Of a stretch of 64,000 nucleotides of DNA, positions 32,054 to 43,998 are shown piece after piece. Numbering within the stretch: the first letter of the stretch is position 1; the number at the start of each line of letters is the position of its first letter. The notes under the pieces are model-generated. The model was not told where the DNA came from and did no database searches. It was given only the letters and a program-made list of their open reading frames with translations. The stretch is from Aureobasidium sp. EXF-3400 (taxonomy: Eukaryota; Ascomycota; Dothideomycetes; Dothideales; Saccotheciaceae): contig SWBL01000204.1 in the NCBI GenBank assembly GCA_024195585.1, positions 28,251 through 92,250 on the forward strand, given 5' to 3'. A program made the position numbers and the translations under genes.

Positions 32054-34036
32054 ATGGCTTCGCACAAGCCGAGCGTCTCCACGCTTCCGCGCGATTTCAA
32101 GTTCTCTCACAACGACACCGAAATACCACAAACACCGGCCAGACCTTCTACTGCCGTCGACTCTTTCGATCTCGAGGCGCCTGCGCTTCCAAAGCAGACG
32201 TTCAAGCTGCGCCGTCGCCCACGCGATCAGCAGACTGGAGCAATGGACGAAGCTCCCATTGTGCCCAGTATCGAGATGACCGAAGTGAACGAGCCGGCTC
32301 ACTACACTTCCTCCTACTCCATGTCGACTCCAGGATACCTCGCGCCACGTGCTGGACACTTCCGCCTCTCATCACCACCTAAGACACCTGCATCGCAAGT
32401 GACATCCTACAACATTGACGCAACGGACGCCACCGAGTGGTCCATGTTTCACCCCGTCCATCTCCACGACATCATACAGCGACCATCTTCAGCTCTCTCG
32501 ACCTTTTCCGACTCTTCCGCGACATCTCAAGGAAGCAGCTTTGACTCAAAATCATCATTCGATGCAGGCAGCTGCACAAGTCCTGAGAGCGACATTGGCG
32601 ATCCATTTGCTTTCTTCGAACGCAAATCTGGAGCACCAGGATCAACTACTCCGTCTAGTGGATTCCCCAATGCCAAGCGTATCAAGACGATGCGCCATCC
32701 TCACTTCACTCCTGAGATGGACAACCATCTCTGGTTCACGTACATGAGCTACGTCCAAGATCCGAGGGTCACTCCGTTTAAGATGCTACCTGGCACCTCA
32801 CCACCTCTGGGCGTCTGTCATCGTGTCGCGCGTGAAGCTAAGGCAACCTGGAGACCAAACCGCGTATCATGTGCCCCTAATGGCATCCCACGCATCTCCA
32901 TCCAGTGCCCAGACTCGTCCGATCCTGTCAGCCCATCCGATGCTATGGACCAGTCAACGCCCACTGCAGCGTATTCGCACAACCCAGTCGCACTTAAGTG
33001 GCCGCGCTCGGAGGGTGCCACGCGTCGTCGTCTGCGTGAGTTGTGCAAGCGCAAGCCTTCTCTCTCTGCCCATTACATGAGGCTTTTGCGCACCCGCAGC
33101 CCCTCTCCTTTCGAGTCTTCGAGCAGTGTTAGTGCCAGTAGCAGTCCCGCCCAGCCACCTGCGCCTGTTGCTCAGCCGCCTACTCCTCAACCTTCCTCAT
33201 TCTCCAGTCGCAGTATGAACGTTTCCTTGGCTGAAGCGACAGCTCCTTCGATGCAGCCAGATGGTCCGCTTGCACAACTTCACAAGCGTACCCCGCAAGC
33301 CCCCATGGCTCCTCAGCAGCGTCGTGGATCCGATTGGTACGCGCGCATCGGCCGTTCAGGAGCACGTGCTGCTCATCAGAAGAGCCAGTCTTTGCAGCTC
33401 GGTCTAGGCTTGGGCTCCTCGTCTGGCATGCAGTCGAATTCTTTCGAGCGTGGCAGCATCCTGGCCTCACCATTCGATGACAGCGAACCATCGCGTCAAA
33501 ACTTCTTGGAGAACATGAACAAGACACAATCTCTTGGACGTGCCTTCTTGAATAACAACGCCAACCGCCTGACAGATGCCGGTCCTTCGCTGCGTTCTCC
33601 CTTCCCACTCGACGGCCCTATGCCGAGCGTCAAATCTCTGAAGCGCAGGTTTGGTGTCGATGATCAATCTGGTTCCCAACAGCCATCACTCGAGGATGTC
33701 TTTACCGCTCCTCCTGCATCTTCGAATCACCCTATGCGCAACCGTGGCTTCAGTTTGAGTGCTGTCAACGGCATGGCTCAGAACGCTAACAACAGCTTCC
33801 CTCAGCTGTTTACGCCTGTATCTTCAACTGCTGATCACAGGATGGGCGAAGCTTCAGACAACCTCAATCTACCCAAGCTCGCACAGCCTCCCAGGCTTGG
33901 CTCTCCATTCTCCGGCGGTGTTTCGAACAATCGCTTCAACACTTTTCCACGCCGTTTCACGCCACGCGAAGCTGGACTGGCTGAACAACCCTTTGAGGAG
34001 CGCAAAATGTCCGCAGAATCCCAGCCCGATTCATGA
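32054..34036 (+). CDS. Scp3-like protein (fungal 'spindle poison sensitivity protein' family)
   Basis: This is a single exon of 660 aa from the ATG at 32054 (MASHKPSVSTLPRDFKF); the frame upstream has only a TTG. Most of the chain is Ser/Pro/Gln-rich and probably disordered. The conserved core has two parts. The first is TPEMDNHLWFTYMSYVQDPRVTPF... GVCHRVAREAKATW (~residues 225-285). The second is WPRSEGATRRRLRELCK (~325-341). They match the family annotated as Scp3 in Aspergillus and relatives. The name comes from fission-yeast genetics; the biochemical role is not established. The core could be a homeodomain- or Myb-like helix bundle, which is inference. The assignment is from memory of these blocks. 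Confidence 0.7.
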   Translation: MASHKPSVSTLPRDFKFSHNDTEIPQTPARPSTAVDSFDLEAPALPKQTFKLRRRPRDQQTGAMDEAPIVPSIEMTEVNEPAHYTSSYSMSTPGYLAPRAGHFRLSSPPKTPASQVTSYNIDATDATEWSMFHPVHLHDIIQRPSSALSTFSDSSATSQGSSFDSKSSFDAGSCTSPESDIGDPFAFFERKSGAPGSTTPSSGFPNAKRIKTMRHPHFTPEMDNHLWFTYMSYVQDPRVTPFKMLPGTSPPLGVCHRVAREAKATWRPNRVSCAPNGIPRISIQCPDSSDPVSPSDAMDQSTPTAAYSHNPVALKWPRSEGATRRRLRELCKRKPSLSAHYMRLLRTRSPSPFESSSSVSASSSPAQPPAPVAQPPTPQPSSFSSRSMNVSLAEATAPSMQPDGPLAQLHKRTPQAPMAPQQRRGSDWYARIGRSGARAAHQKSQSLQLGLGLGSSSGMQSNSFERGSILASPFDDSEPSRQNFLENMNKTQSLGRAFLNNNANRLTDAGPSLRSPFPLDGPMPSVKSLKRRFGVDDQSGSQQPSLEDVFTAPPASSNHPMRNRGFSLSAVNGMAQNANNSFPQLFTPVSSTADHRMGEASDNLNLPKLAQPPRLGSPFSGGVSNNRFNTFPRRFTPREAGLAEQPFEERKMSAESQPDS

Positions 34037-35435
34037 CACGACTCTACTTCTCATGTTTCGGGAAAGGCTGTCTCAATATTTCATGCAGGCACGTTAGACG
34101 AGACTTGCCTACGGATCAGCGACACATCGCTCCCATCATGACTACAGTGAACGAATCCGATGAAGGAGATCATTGAACTTTCCTCTATACGATTTCTTCT
34201 AATCTGTCTTTCCACTTTCTTCTCCTGGCGGGCCAAGTTAAGTGTACTCAACTCTCTTATCCTGGCCTGCTTCTTTTTCTTCTTCTGGAGCGCTGCTCTA
34301 GTACTGTCGTCATTTTTGTTTCTTCTTTTTTTCGGTACTGTTTTCTTTCCTTATATTGTCCCTCTGACGATGCAACGAGACCAGAGACCCGAGCAACGCA
34401 ACAACTATACAAATGCATAGGACCGGTGGTGCACGGAAGGGGTGTGTTGGCGAAAATCTGCTTTACAGGGTTGTTCTGTCTTTTTTCTTATTCCTTTGAA
34501 TCTTGTCAGTGGAAGAAACTTTGATGTTTTGCACATTGGAGGACTTTTTCCTTTGACACACAACAACAACACTACAAAAAAAAAAGAATCAGGAGGCGCA
34601 GTTCAGGGGTATATGATGCATTGGGGGTTGTGAGTGTGGATGCATAGGACTGGTTTCAGGAGTTGTTTTTTCCTTGTCTCTTTTGCATGGTCTTCTTTTT
34701 TTTCTATCTCTGAGGAGTTCTGGGTTTTCTTTATACAAGTCAGGCAGGGGGGATTTGAAGTGACGCTGTCAACGAAATGAACTATAACCTATTTTTCCTT
34801 TCTACATCTTGTTCTGAAATGACTGCCCCTTGGGGGGTTCTTTTTTCTTTAGTGTTTCCTTTAGTGATTATTTGCTCTCGTAAAGATCGTTGGCGTTGAC
34901 AGGTAAACAAGAATGGCCAAATTGTAGCGATCGGTCTCGTTTCTGATGGCCAGCTCGAGGAGGGTGTCAATGTTACCCTTCTCCTTGTACCTACGCACGC
35001 GTAGCAAGTGCTGTCCCTTACGCTTGTACGTCATTCTATGGACTAACCAAGGGTAACTATGGAAGTTAAAGACAATTGGCCGATCGGAAGTGAAGATGGC
35101 TTCGTAGTCATCATCTTTGAGGCCGTGGGGGTGGGATATAGCCATTGGGCTGTGGACGGGACAGGACAACACCTTGGGTGCTTTGTGAGGTTGTCGAGCC
35201 TTAGGTTTCTCGATCCCAACTGGCAGTGTGGCACTGTTGCATCTACTCTTATCCGTGAGTCTGTCACTGCTAGTTAAGAGGCAATTGGTGTGCCTATCTA
35301 TCACGAAGGCAGCCATAAAGTTTCTGTCGTCCAGACTGTTCTGATTTATCATCACACTGATCCTGTCTATATACAAATCTCTTCCTGCCACCTTCTACAC
35401 CACAACTTTTTCTCCCAAAAGAACTCTCCCAACTT
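34037..35435. other. Intergenic region with phosphoketolase fragment
   Basis: These 1.4 kb lie between the Scp3-like gene and LTN1, whose 3' ends converge here. Positions 34180-34760 hold long T-rich tracts typical of 3' UTR and termination regions. Positions 34909-35133 hold the inverted phosphoketolase fragment. No intact gene is supported. Confidence 0.6.
34909..35133 (-). pseudogene. Phosphoketolase gene fragment (C-terminal part)
   Basis: On the minus strand this 225-bp stretch reproduces phosphoketolase exon 3 positions 19706-19931. The first ~80 bases are identical and the rest is about 90% identical by eye. It encodes [19 protein letters not shown] onward to NETDRYNLAILV, with no stop inside. 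Differences include both silent changes (K, R, G, E, N, P and L codons) and replacements (RM to LL, G to R, P to L, S to N). Flanking sequence on both sides has no phosphoketolase similarity. It has no start, no active-site region and no promoter, so it is a dead fragment. It could come from this gene or from an unseen paralogue. Confidence 0.9.
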
Positions 35436-38400
35436 CTATCCATAGTTAAACGGATTTCTACACAGCGGACAAGTACTCGCATTACTCGTCTTGAACCACT
35501 TGAACAAACACGAGCTATGGAACAGATTCTTACACGTACTGCACCTCTTGCTCGGCAACTGCTTGTCTCCAGAAATAATACTGTAGCAAATGGCACATTC
35601 GGATTGTCCCTTCAATGCACCGGTGACATTGCGTTTCCAAGTCGTGAGGCCATCGATCAAATTGCCGTTGCTGAATTGGATCACGCCTTGAGCGTTGCGT
35701 AGCCAGGATTGCCATTTGCGCTCGTCGGCGGCTACGCGGTTGAGGCCTTCGATGCGTGCAGACGCCAGGGGATAGGTTTCGGGGAGGCGTAGGACGATGG
35801 CCATGGTTTGTTCGTCGACGAGATAGGAGAAGTGGACTTCGCGGCTGCGGGGCGAGACTTTGACGGTCCAGCCTTCGTAGTCGGGGTCGTTTTTGACGCT
35901 GTCGGCCCATTGGGCTACTGAATCCAAAGATGCAGAAACGAGTAGAGGGGCTATGTATTTTGCTGTCCAGCTCTCGACGGCCAAACCTGTTTGTCGCGAC
36001 TTGATGGCTAGGAATTGGGATTTTGTGAGCGAGGGGACGTGCATCAGGGATTGGTAGTATAGGTGAGCTAGTAGCCAGTGCATGCGCTTGTCTGCACTCA
36101 AGCCTTCAAGATCACCTGTTTGGTCGAAGTAGTCGAATTTGCGAATGTCGTACTTTGATACGTCGACAGGACGACCACGGACATGGCCCAAGAGTTCCCA
36201 TGTTAGCTCCAGCAAGTGACCAAGATACTCGCCCTCGCGCAGAGCCTCGACATAATCGGACTTGACCTGGTAGCTAGCGTTGGCAAAGTGATCGAAGACG
36301 AGTTGCCAGCTGTAGAGGTATGCTTGCAACTCATGAGGGATACCTGTGCGGAACGATGCGTCCGCCAGGCTGTCCAACGTGGGTGGTGCAAGCAGCAATG
36401 ACAACAGCTCTTCAGGCAGCTTAGCTGTCTTCTTCTCAAGCGCTGCGTCAAAAGAGACTTGCTCTTGGGCAGCTGGAATGACACGATGCAGGATGTCGAA
36501 AGCTGTCTTTTGCAGAGCCTTTGATGGTGTGTAGAGAAGAGGGTATAGCTCCGCCTCATCCTCGACCTCGCCAGTAGACCACTTTGCAACTTCACTGCCC
36601 AGGGACTGGAATAGAGCTTTCAAGGGTTCATGGTGTTCATCAGACTGACCTTGGCCTTGTCTGACAAGGTTCATCAGACCCATATAAAGTACCTCGGAGC
36701 TCTCCTTCCAAGCATCAACAAGATCATCGTTAGGTTCTTCGCCCGACTTGAGGCTGCGGAGGATTGAGGAAAGTTGAAGAGTGGTGTAGATCAAAGCCAT
36801 ACGGCTCTCATCAGCGACCTCGTCACGGACGAAGCCCAACTCCCACGTATGCGCCAAGAATGCCAGAATCTGTGACCAGTGTTCACCATAGATATCGCTA
36901 ACGCCAGGAAGGACGATTAGCAGAGTTTTGCAAGTCTCGGCTTTGATTGGAGTAACAATATCATCATTGTCAAGCCAGAGGAGGATGTGCTTCATCAAGA
37001 AAATGAGACGCTGCTTGGCAACAATGCTGTCGGCTTGCTTGCTCTCAGGGAACAAAGCATTGAACATGACGAGTTGTGTGATAGCCTTCTCAAGAGACTG
37101 TGCGGCGTCCAGGCCAGTGAGATCAGCCACCAATTCGTTGGTCTGTCTGTCGAGTTTTTTGCTATCGGACAGCGCTTCCTTGAGACCACTGGCGCAAGCA
37201 GTGAAAGGTACAACATCCTTAGCCTTGTAGAGCTGCAATGTCTTGTCCTCATACTCCTGTACCTTAGCATGGCCACCACCATGAATGGATTCGAGGTCGC
37301 CAAGTGCGTGGCTCAACGCTTGAGCATGATAAAACGCAGATGTACTAATGCCCTTTGACTTTTCGAAGAAGTTGTCGAGGGTTGTGCCAACAAATGCGTA
37401 AGACGATGATGCATCCTCGTATTGCTGGAAGCAATCTCCGATGAGCTTGTTAGCTTCATTCACAAACTCAACAACCTCAGCTTCGGTCTCTGGGTTGGGC
37501 GAAGCAAGGCCACCTTCCGCCGTGAAAGAGATGCTTTCGGTCAGAAGAATGTGCGTGATGTAGAAGAGCCGGAATAGCTCTGTTTGTGTTTCCGACTCGA
37601 GTGCTTGTAGAAGAGCACTATTGGAGAACACTCTCGAGGTATACATCGCATATCTCAGAGTTTGTGATAAGCCATCCGCATCCCTCAGGATCTTGGAAGA
37701 ATCGGACTTGGTCTCAGGGTCCACCATATAAGTTGCACCTCCCAGAACACTAGTGATTGCAAGCGCGATTGAAGGTGCAGTTGCAATAAATGGCGCAACT
37801 GCAGACTTCCAAGAATCCAGATCGGGCAGAGCTTGGTTGGCAACTTCCTGCTTCTTCTGATCAAGGTCACTATCCTTGATAAGATTGGCGGCCATATCAA
37901 GAACTTGAGGCATTGGGAGTGAGCTTGATGACACATCTCTCAAACTCTGATGCACAACATCAAAGAGGATGGTTTGGGTATCAGCCTTGTCTGCCTCAGT
38001 AACAATACTCTTGCTGATGCTAGAGGCTTTGGCAGCTAGTGATTCATTGGCAGATTCTTCCAAAAGCAGAAGATTAGGCAAAAGCTGAGATCCATTGGGC
38101 TTCTTGATATGCTCCTTGACAAGAGCCTTGTTGCTTCGCGAAATTTCTTGCAGTCCACTCAGAGCAGAATCGGCCTTCTCTGATATTGATAGCGAAGCAG
38201 TAAGGTCTGCCAGCATACCGTCAACAGTTTCTGTAGAAGCCACACTAGGTGTACCCTTGAGGATGCCCGAAACAAAGCTCCACTGCTCTCCTGTTTCTAA
38301 GCTAGACTTGAATTGGCGCTGTAGGAAGGCTTGGATGTCGCCATTCTGAGCGGCAATTTCTGCAGCAGGTTTGACCCTAGGTGAAGCCAACAAGTTGCGG

Positions 38401-40367
38401 AATGCATTTAACTTCTCTTCCGAGTCTGGACTGTTACCAAGAGCGGTTGCAGTTTTATTCCATGCGTCGCCAAATCGAGAGTCAGTCTGGAAGTGATACA
38501 AGAGGGAAACGAGCTGTCTCTGCGAAGGAGAAGACAACAATTCTGGTAAATCGTCGACGACAAAAGTTGCAATGATGTCTTGAGTCTCCTGGTCCTTGGC
38601 AAGTAAAGCTTTACAGTGATTTTGCAACTCATCGACCGCGGCAGCAGCGCCATATGGTTTGCCAGTTCTGGTTTTGAGTAATTCGATAGATGCTTTGACA
38701 ATGTCCTTGGCTGTCTTGGAAAAGACTGCTTGCAGAGATTCTGGGAGTTGATATTCCTCGCGTAAAAGCTCTGACTGAAGCAAAGCCCATCTCTCAGCAG
38801 TAGAGGCAACGTGTGCTTGTGACTTTTCGAAGTTCTTAGACTGTTCAGGAAGTGATGTCCGGATGTCCTCAATTAGTAGTGTGGCATACTCAGGCCACTT
38901 CTTCTCCAGAACAGCTGGCAGACGCTTGCAAAATGCAGCTTTCGAAACATTCCAAGCAGGCTTCGCCCCAGAGATGAGCCAATCTGCGGTGCTGGGGGAT
39001 GGTCGCAAGTACTGCTCAATTGCTGGAATGGCCATCTTGTTGAGCAGGGTTTCATGCTCTTCGTCAGATAGAGACGCAGTATTTTGGACCAAATCGAGAA
39101 CCTTAAAGTAGGTAAACCATGCTGCAGATGCGTTGAAGCGATCGTCCTTCTGACTGACACCATCATGCACTGCATTTAGCAATTCCTCAGCTTCGGAGTA
39201 TTTCTGAGGCAAGACCTCCGCAGGCAGTTGACTAAAGAGAAGCCAAGCATTGGTCCAAAATTCAGCAGGTCCAGCCTGAGAACCACGCTTGATGCAGCCC
39301 CTCAATCTTGTGCTGGCTGGCTTCTTCGATGTATAGCTTGTTGTCCAGGCATGGGGGAAAGTATCTGTGAGCTGCACAAGAGCCAACATGAAATCATAGG
39401 ACGAACCAGTCTGATCGTGAGGGAGAGCCTTTGAGATGTAAGCTTCGCTGATGGTCGACAAGTTGGCCTCAACAGCGGTCTTTTGCTTAGACAAGCATGT
39501 GCGCAAGAAACGATGAATAGATCTTCTGACAACAACGTCTTCTTTGTAGGATGCCAATTCCCATATCTTGGTCTGACCAACGATGCCCTCGTATGTCTCC
39601 TGCTGTTTGGCCACTTCTTCTGATGCAAGGTCGTTGAGAAGGTTTGAGATAACGGCAATACTCGTGGCGACGACTCGTGAGTAGGTAGCCTGGGCATCAG
39701 CAGAACTAACGCTGCGCTCGTCACTCAATGTCTGGACTGTCTCGTTCAAAAGAGCGTCTCTACAGTGTTCAAGAATTGGTTGTTGGAAAGCCTTTCCAAG
39801 GTTCTGCAATTTCTCGGGAGTGTTGAAGACGTGCTTGAGAGCATCCTGAGCAGCTTTGGCAGCCGCGCGATCACTATCTTGAGCGCCTGCAAGCCAAGGT
39901 CCAGCAATTCTGGACATGTGTTTCACCATTCTCTTTCCACTTTTGACAGCGATTTGACCAAGAACATTGTGTGCTAATTGACGCACGCGACGAGCGCTGT
40001 CTATCGAGAGACGGGGATATAGTTTGACCTGGTCGCGTGGTAGTTAGCATGGCGGGTCATGGAAGGACGACTCCAGAGAATGTACCCATGCTTCCAAGAC
40101 TGCGTCTTCGATTTGCTGATGCGGAGCAGAGACGTATTGCTGGAGTTCCTCGAGAGCCTTGGCCTTGGTTGTGCTGTCCTTCTTTGTCAAGTTCTTGAAT
40201 GCTACTCCCACATTGGGATCCGAGATGTTTGAGAGATCCGGCGGTTCACCAATCCATGACAGCGGCGACGAGGATACACCAAATCCAGTGGAACCAAAAC
40301 CCCCACCAAAGCCGGTACCTCCAAAAGAGCGTGCACTGCTTGCTTGAGGCTTGAATGCCTTCTTCAT
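35436..40367 (-). CDS. LTN1: Listerin-type E3 ubiquitin ligase Ltn1/Rkr1 (ribosome quality control)
   Basis: The model is complement(join(35436..40028, 40086..40367)), giving 1624 aa with one 57-nt intron (GTACAT donor, GCTAAC branch point, ACCAG). The join gives EAWVKLYPRLSIDSARRVRQLAH, the conserved listerin N-terminal core. Ltn1 binds 60S subunits carrying stalled peptidyl-tRNA and ubiquitylates the nascent chain. The N terminus has an unusual FG-rich patch (GGTGFGGGFGSTGFG). Long HEAT/ARM helices follow. The extreme C terminus is a variant RING (~1572-1617, CAIC...CSTC...HSSC...CPLC) ending NPFNYG. The length matches yeast Rkr1 (1562 aa). It is divergent from RAD3. Confidence 0.96.
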
Positions 40368-40674
40368 GTCGTGTCGAGAGCAAAATACCAGATCAGTGCG
40401 AGTGTCCCGAGAAAAGACGGAATGAACGATTAGTGAATATAGTGACTGTTGGTTGCTTCTGCTTCAAAAGTTCGTGTCGCAGCGCGCTCAAGCAATCATT
40501 GATGTCCATACGTCACTCGAAGAATAGGCTACAACCGTCCGTGCACGCCATCGACACTAGCTGCTTTCAGACGGCCCTTGGTTCATCTGTTTGGTGCGCC
40601 GACTGCCATACAACTGCAGCCTTCAGCTTTCAACTCTTACCTCAACCTCTGAGGGAGAGGCACAATCCGCCAAA
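40368..40674. promoter_or_regulatory. Bidirectional promoter LTN1 / RAD3
   Basis: These 307 bp separate the divergent ATGs of LTN1 (40367) and RAD3 (40675). No TATA box was seen, consistent with housekeeping expression. Confidence 0.55.
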
Positions 40675-43409
40675 ATGAAGTTCATGATTGAGTGAGTGAT
40701 ACCATGTTGCGCAAAAAGACCCTGCTGACCCGCCTAGTGACCTTCCAATTCTCTTTCCCTACCCCAGAATCTATCCAGGTGAGTTACTCGGCGGCAAAAC
40801 ATTCAATACATGGCATACTGACTGTCTCTCCAGAACAATATGCGTAGGTTATAATTACCTCGAAAATCTTGAACAAATGACTGACATGCTTGAAAAGCTA
40901 CATGTGCGATCTCAAACGTAAGTACCAGAAGACCAACGTGCAGATCAACAACGCTCATGCCATGACCAGGCACTCTGGATGCGGGAGGTCACTGTGTCTT
41001 GGAGATGCCATCGGGAACTGGAAAGACCGTGACCCTGCTGTCTCTTATTGTGGCGTATCAACAACATTACCCAGAACATCGAAAACTCATTTACTGCTCG
41101 CGTGTGTTATGATCCTTGAACCCATACATTGCTATATCTGACTTGACTAGGTACAATGTCTGAGATTGAAAAGGCACTCGCCGAGCTAAAGGCTTTGATG
41201 AAATATCGAGCGGAACAACTTGGTTATGTTGAAGACTTTAGAGGACTGGGTCTTACTTCGCGTAAAAACCTGTGTCTGCATCCTTCGGTCAAACGAGAAA
41301 AGAGTGGCACCATCGTCGATGCCAGATGCCGTTCTCTCACAGCAGGTTTCGTCAAGGAGAAAAAGGAGAGGGGTGAGGATGTAGAACTTTGCGTTTACCA
41401 TGAGGTAAGTCCTCTTTCTCCAAACTTTACTGCGAAGGCTACGTGCTAATTCTATCAGAACCTCGATCTTCTAGAACCACACAATCTGATCCCGCCAGGT
41501 GTCTTCACATTCGACGATGTTCTCAAATATGGCGAGGAGCAGAAGCAATGTCCGTACTTTACAGTTCGACGAATGGTATGTTCGGTGATGCACTTCGATC
41601 TGTCATCTCTAACAAGTCTACCAGATGCCTTTCTGCAACGTTGTCATCTACTCGTATCACTATCTACTAGATCCCAAGATCGCCGAGCGAGTATCAAAGG
41701 AACTCTCCAAAGACTGTATCGTCGTATTTGATGAAGCTCACAACATCGACAACGTCTGTATCGAGTCGCTGAGTATTGACATTACCGAGGACTCATTGCG
41801 CAAGGCTGGAAGAGGTGCAGCCAATCTGGAGAAGAAAATCAGTGAGATGAAAACCACAGACGCAGCAAAATTGCAGAACGAATATGCAAAGCTTGTACAG
41901 GGTCTTCGAGATGCCGATGAGGCGAACGATGAGGGAGCATTCATGAGAAACCCAGCACTACCGGATGACCTACTCAAGGAAGCTGTGCCAGGAAACATCC
42001 GAAGAGCAGAACACTTCGTTGCTTTCCTCAAACGTTTCGTCGAGTACCTCAAGACTCGCATGAAAGTACTGCACGTCATTTCAGAGACACCACCATCTTT
42101 CCTACAACATCTCAAAGAGCTCACGTTTATCGAGAGAAAGCCTTTACGCTTCTGCGCAGAACGTCTGACATCACTGGTAAGGACGCTGGAGCTGCAAAAC
42201 ATTGAGGACTATCAACCGTTACAAGAAGTCGCCAGTTTCGCTACCTTGGTCGCAACATATGAAACAGGCTTTCTCCTGATTCTTGAACCTTACGAATCAG
42301 AAACCGCCACTGTACCCAATCCCATTCTACACTTTACCTGCCTTGACGCTGCGATCGCCATCAAACCAGTCTTCGATCGCTTCAGCTCGGTGGTCATCAC
42401 CTCCGGTACAATCTCCCCGTTGGAAATCTACCCAAAGATGCTCGGCTTCAACACGGTGGTCCAAGAATCATACAGCATGACGCTGGCTCGACGCTCTTTC
42501 TTGCCAATGATTGTAACCAGAGGAAGCGACCAAGGCGCCATCTCCTCCTCCTTCACCATCAGAAACGACCCAGGTGTCGTCCGCAACTACGGCAACCTCC
42601 TGATCGAATTCTCCAAAATTACTCCTGACGGTATCGTGGTCTTCTTCCCTTCGTACCTATACATGGAAAGCATCATCTCCATGTGGCAAGGCATGGGCAT
42701 CCTCGACCAAGTCTGGAAACACAAACTCATCCTCGTCGAAACACCCGACTCGCAAGAAACCTCACTCGCCCTCGAGACCTACCGCACCGCCTGCAGCAAT
42801 GGCCGCGGCGCCATCCTCCTCTGCGTCGCCCGCGGCAAAGTCTCCGAAGGCATAGATTTCGATCACCACTACGGTCGCACTGTACTTTGCATCGGCGTGC
42901 CCTTCCAATACACCGAATCCCGCATCCTCAAAGCGCGTCTCGAGTTTCTGCGCGAAACGTACCGCATCCGCGAAAATGACTTTTTGTCTTTTGATGCTAT
43001 GAGGCATGCTGCGCAGTGTTTGGGTCGTGTTCTGCGCGGCAAAGACGATTACGGCATCATGGTGCTTGCGGACCGCCGGTTTGGCAAGAAGCGCACCCAA
43101 CTTCCTAAATGGATAAATGCTGCTTTACTCGAAGGCGACTCTAATCTCTCTGTTGACCAGGCTGTAGCCACCGCCAAACGATTCCTCAAAATGATGAGTA
43201 AGCCTTTCCCTGCCAAACTGCAGGAAGGAGTTTCGACGTGGAGTATCGAGGATTTGAACAGACACAAAGAAAAAGTGGAAAAGGAGAGACAGAGGGACGA
43301 GAGGAATGCGGGGGTTAGTGGTGATGCTGTGATGAGAGAGGCTCATCAGACTGCCGAGGATGAATATGGAGACTTGGATGATGAGGATATTATGCAAGTC
43401 GACGCTTGA
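40675..43409 (+). CDS. RAD3: Rad3/XPD, TFIIH 5'-3' DNA helicase
   Basis: The model is join(40675..40691, 40738..40778, 40834..40843, 40898..40917, 40970..41101, 41151..41404, 41459..41575, 41625..43409), giving 791 aa (yeast Rad3 778). It is the XPD helicase of TFIIH, used in nucleotide excision repair and promoter opening. Splicing yields [38 protein letters not shown] and the Walker A PSGTGKT with Lys48, the same number as yeast. The Fe-S cysteines fall at 115, 133, 154 and 189. The DEAH box is at 233-236 and motif VI is [16 protein letters not shown]. The C-terminal tail is acidic. All phases close. Exons 1, 3 and 4 are 17, 10 and 20 nt long, so gene predictors are likely to truncate the N terminus. 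Confidence 0.97.
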
Positions 43410-43998
43410 AGAGGCATTTGGGGTTTCTAATATACGTTTATCTGCTGATGGTTAGATCATCATTGAAAGCAAACCGGCAAAGACAGACGCCTTTAAGACA
43501 AAGCAAATGATTCGCAGCATGTCCTTTTGTCAAGAAGTACCGAAAGAGTATTAACGGTTCTTCACATTCTGCCAATCCAATGTTCGATCTCCGGTGAAGT
43601 GGTAAGAGGCTAGGTGTTTGACACTCAAGGGACGAAGTACATTCATAGCATAACTGCATGTGTCGTTTTCATGTCAACTATCAGCCGCATCTCTTGATGA
43701 AGCTCTTATGAGGAGAGAAGGGGTCACAGCAAAGTAGTGCAGAGGAATCGTCACTAAGAAATTGGGTGTTTGTAGTAGTTTTGATAAATTTGGTTCATGG
43801 TCCAGAGAAAACCAATGTGGTAGTAGAGCGTGAAAGAGCAGGTCGGTTGTGAAAGACCTTGGAAACGCCATATAAACGCCCAATGCAAAAACACTCAAGA
43901 GTTCCTCCTATGCTCTGAGCTCTCTTTTCTTTTCGCTCCCCCTTAGCGCCAGAAAACAACAGATTTGAAAATGCAGATCGAGAAGTTGTTCAGCCCGC
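43410..43998. other. Intergenic region between convergent RAD3 and RPB5
   Basis: These 589 bp hold only the 3' regions of two convergent genes. No coding or RNA signal was found. Confidence 0.5.
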
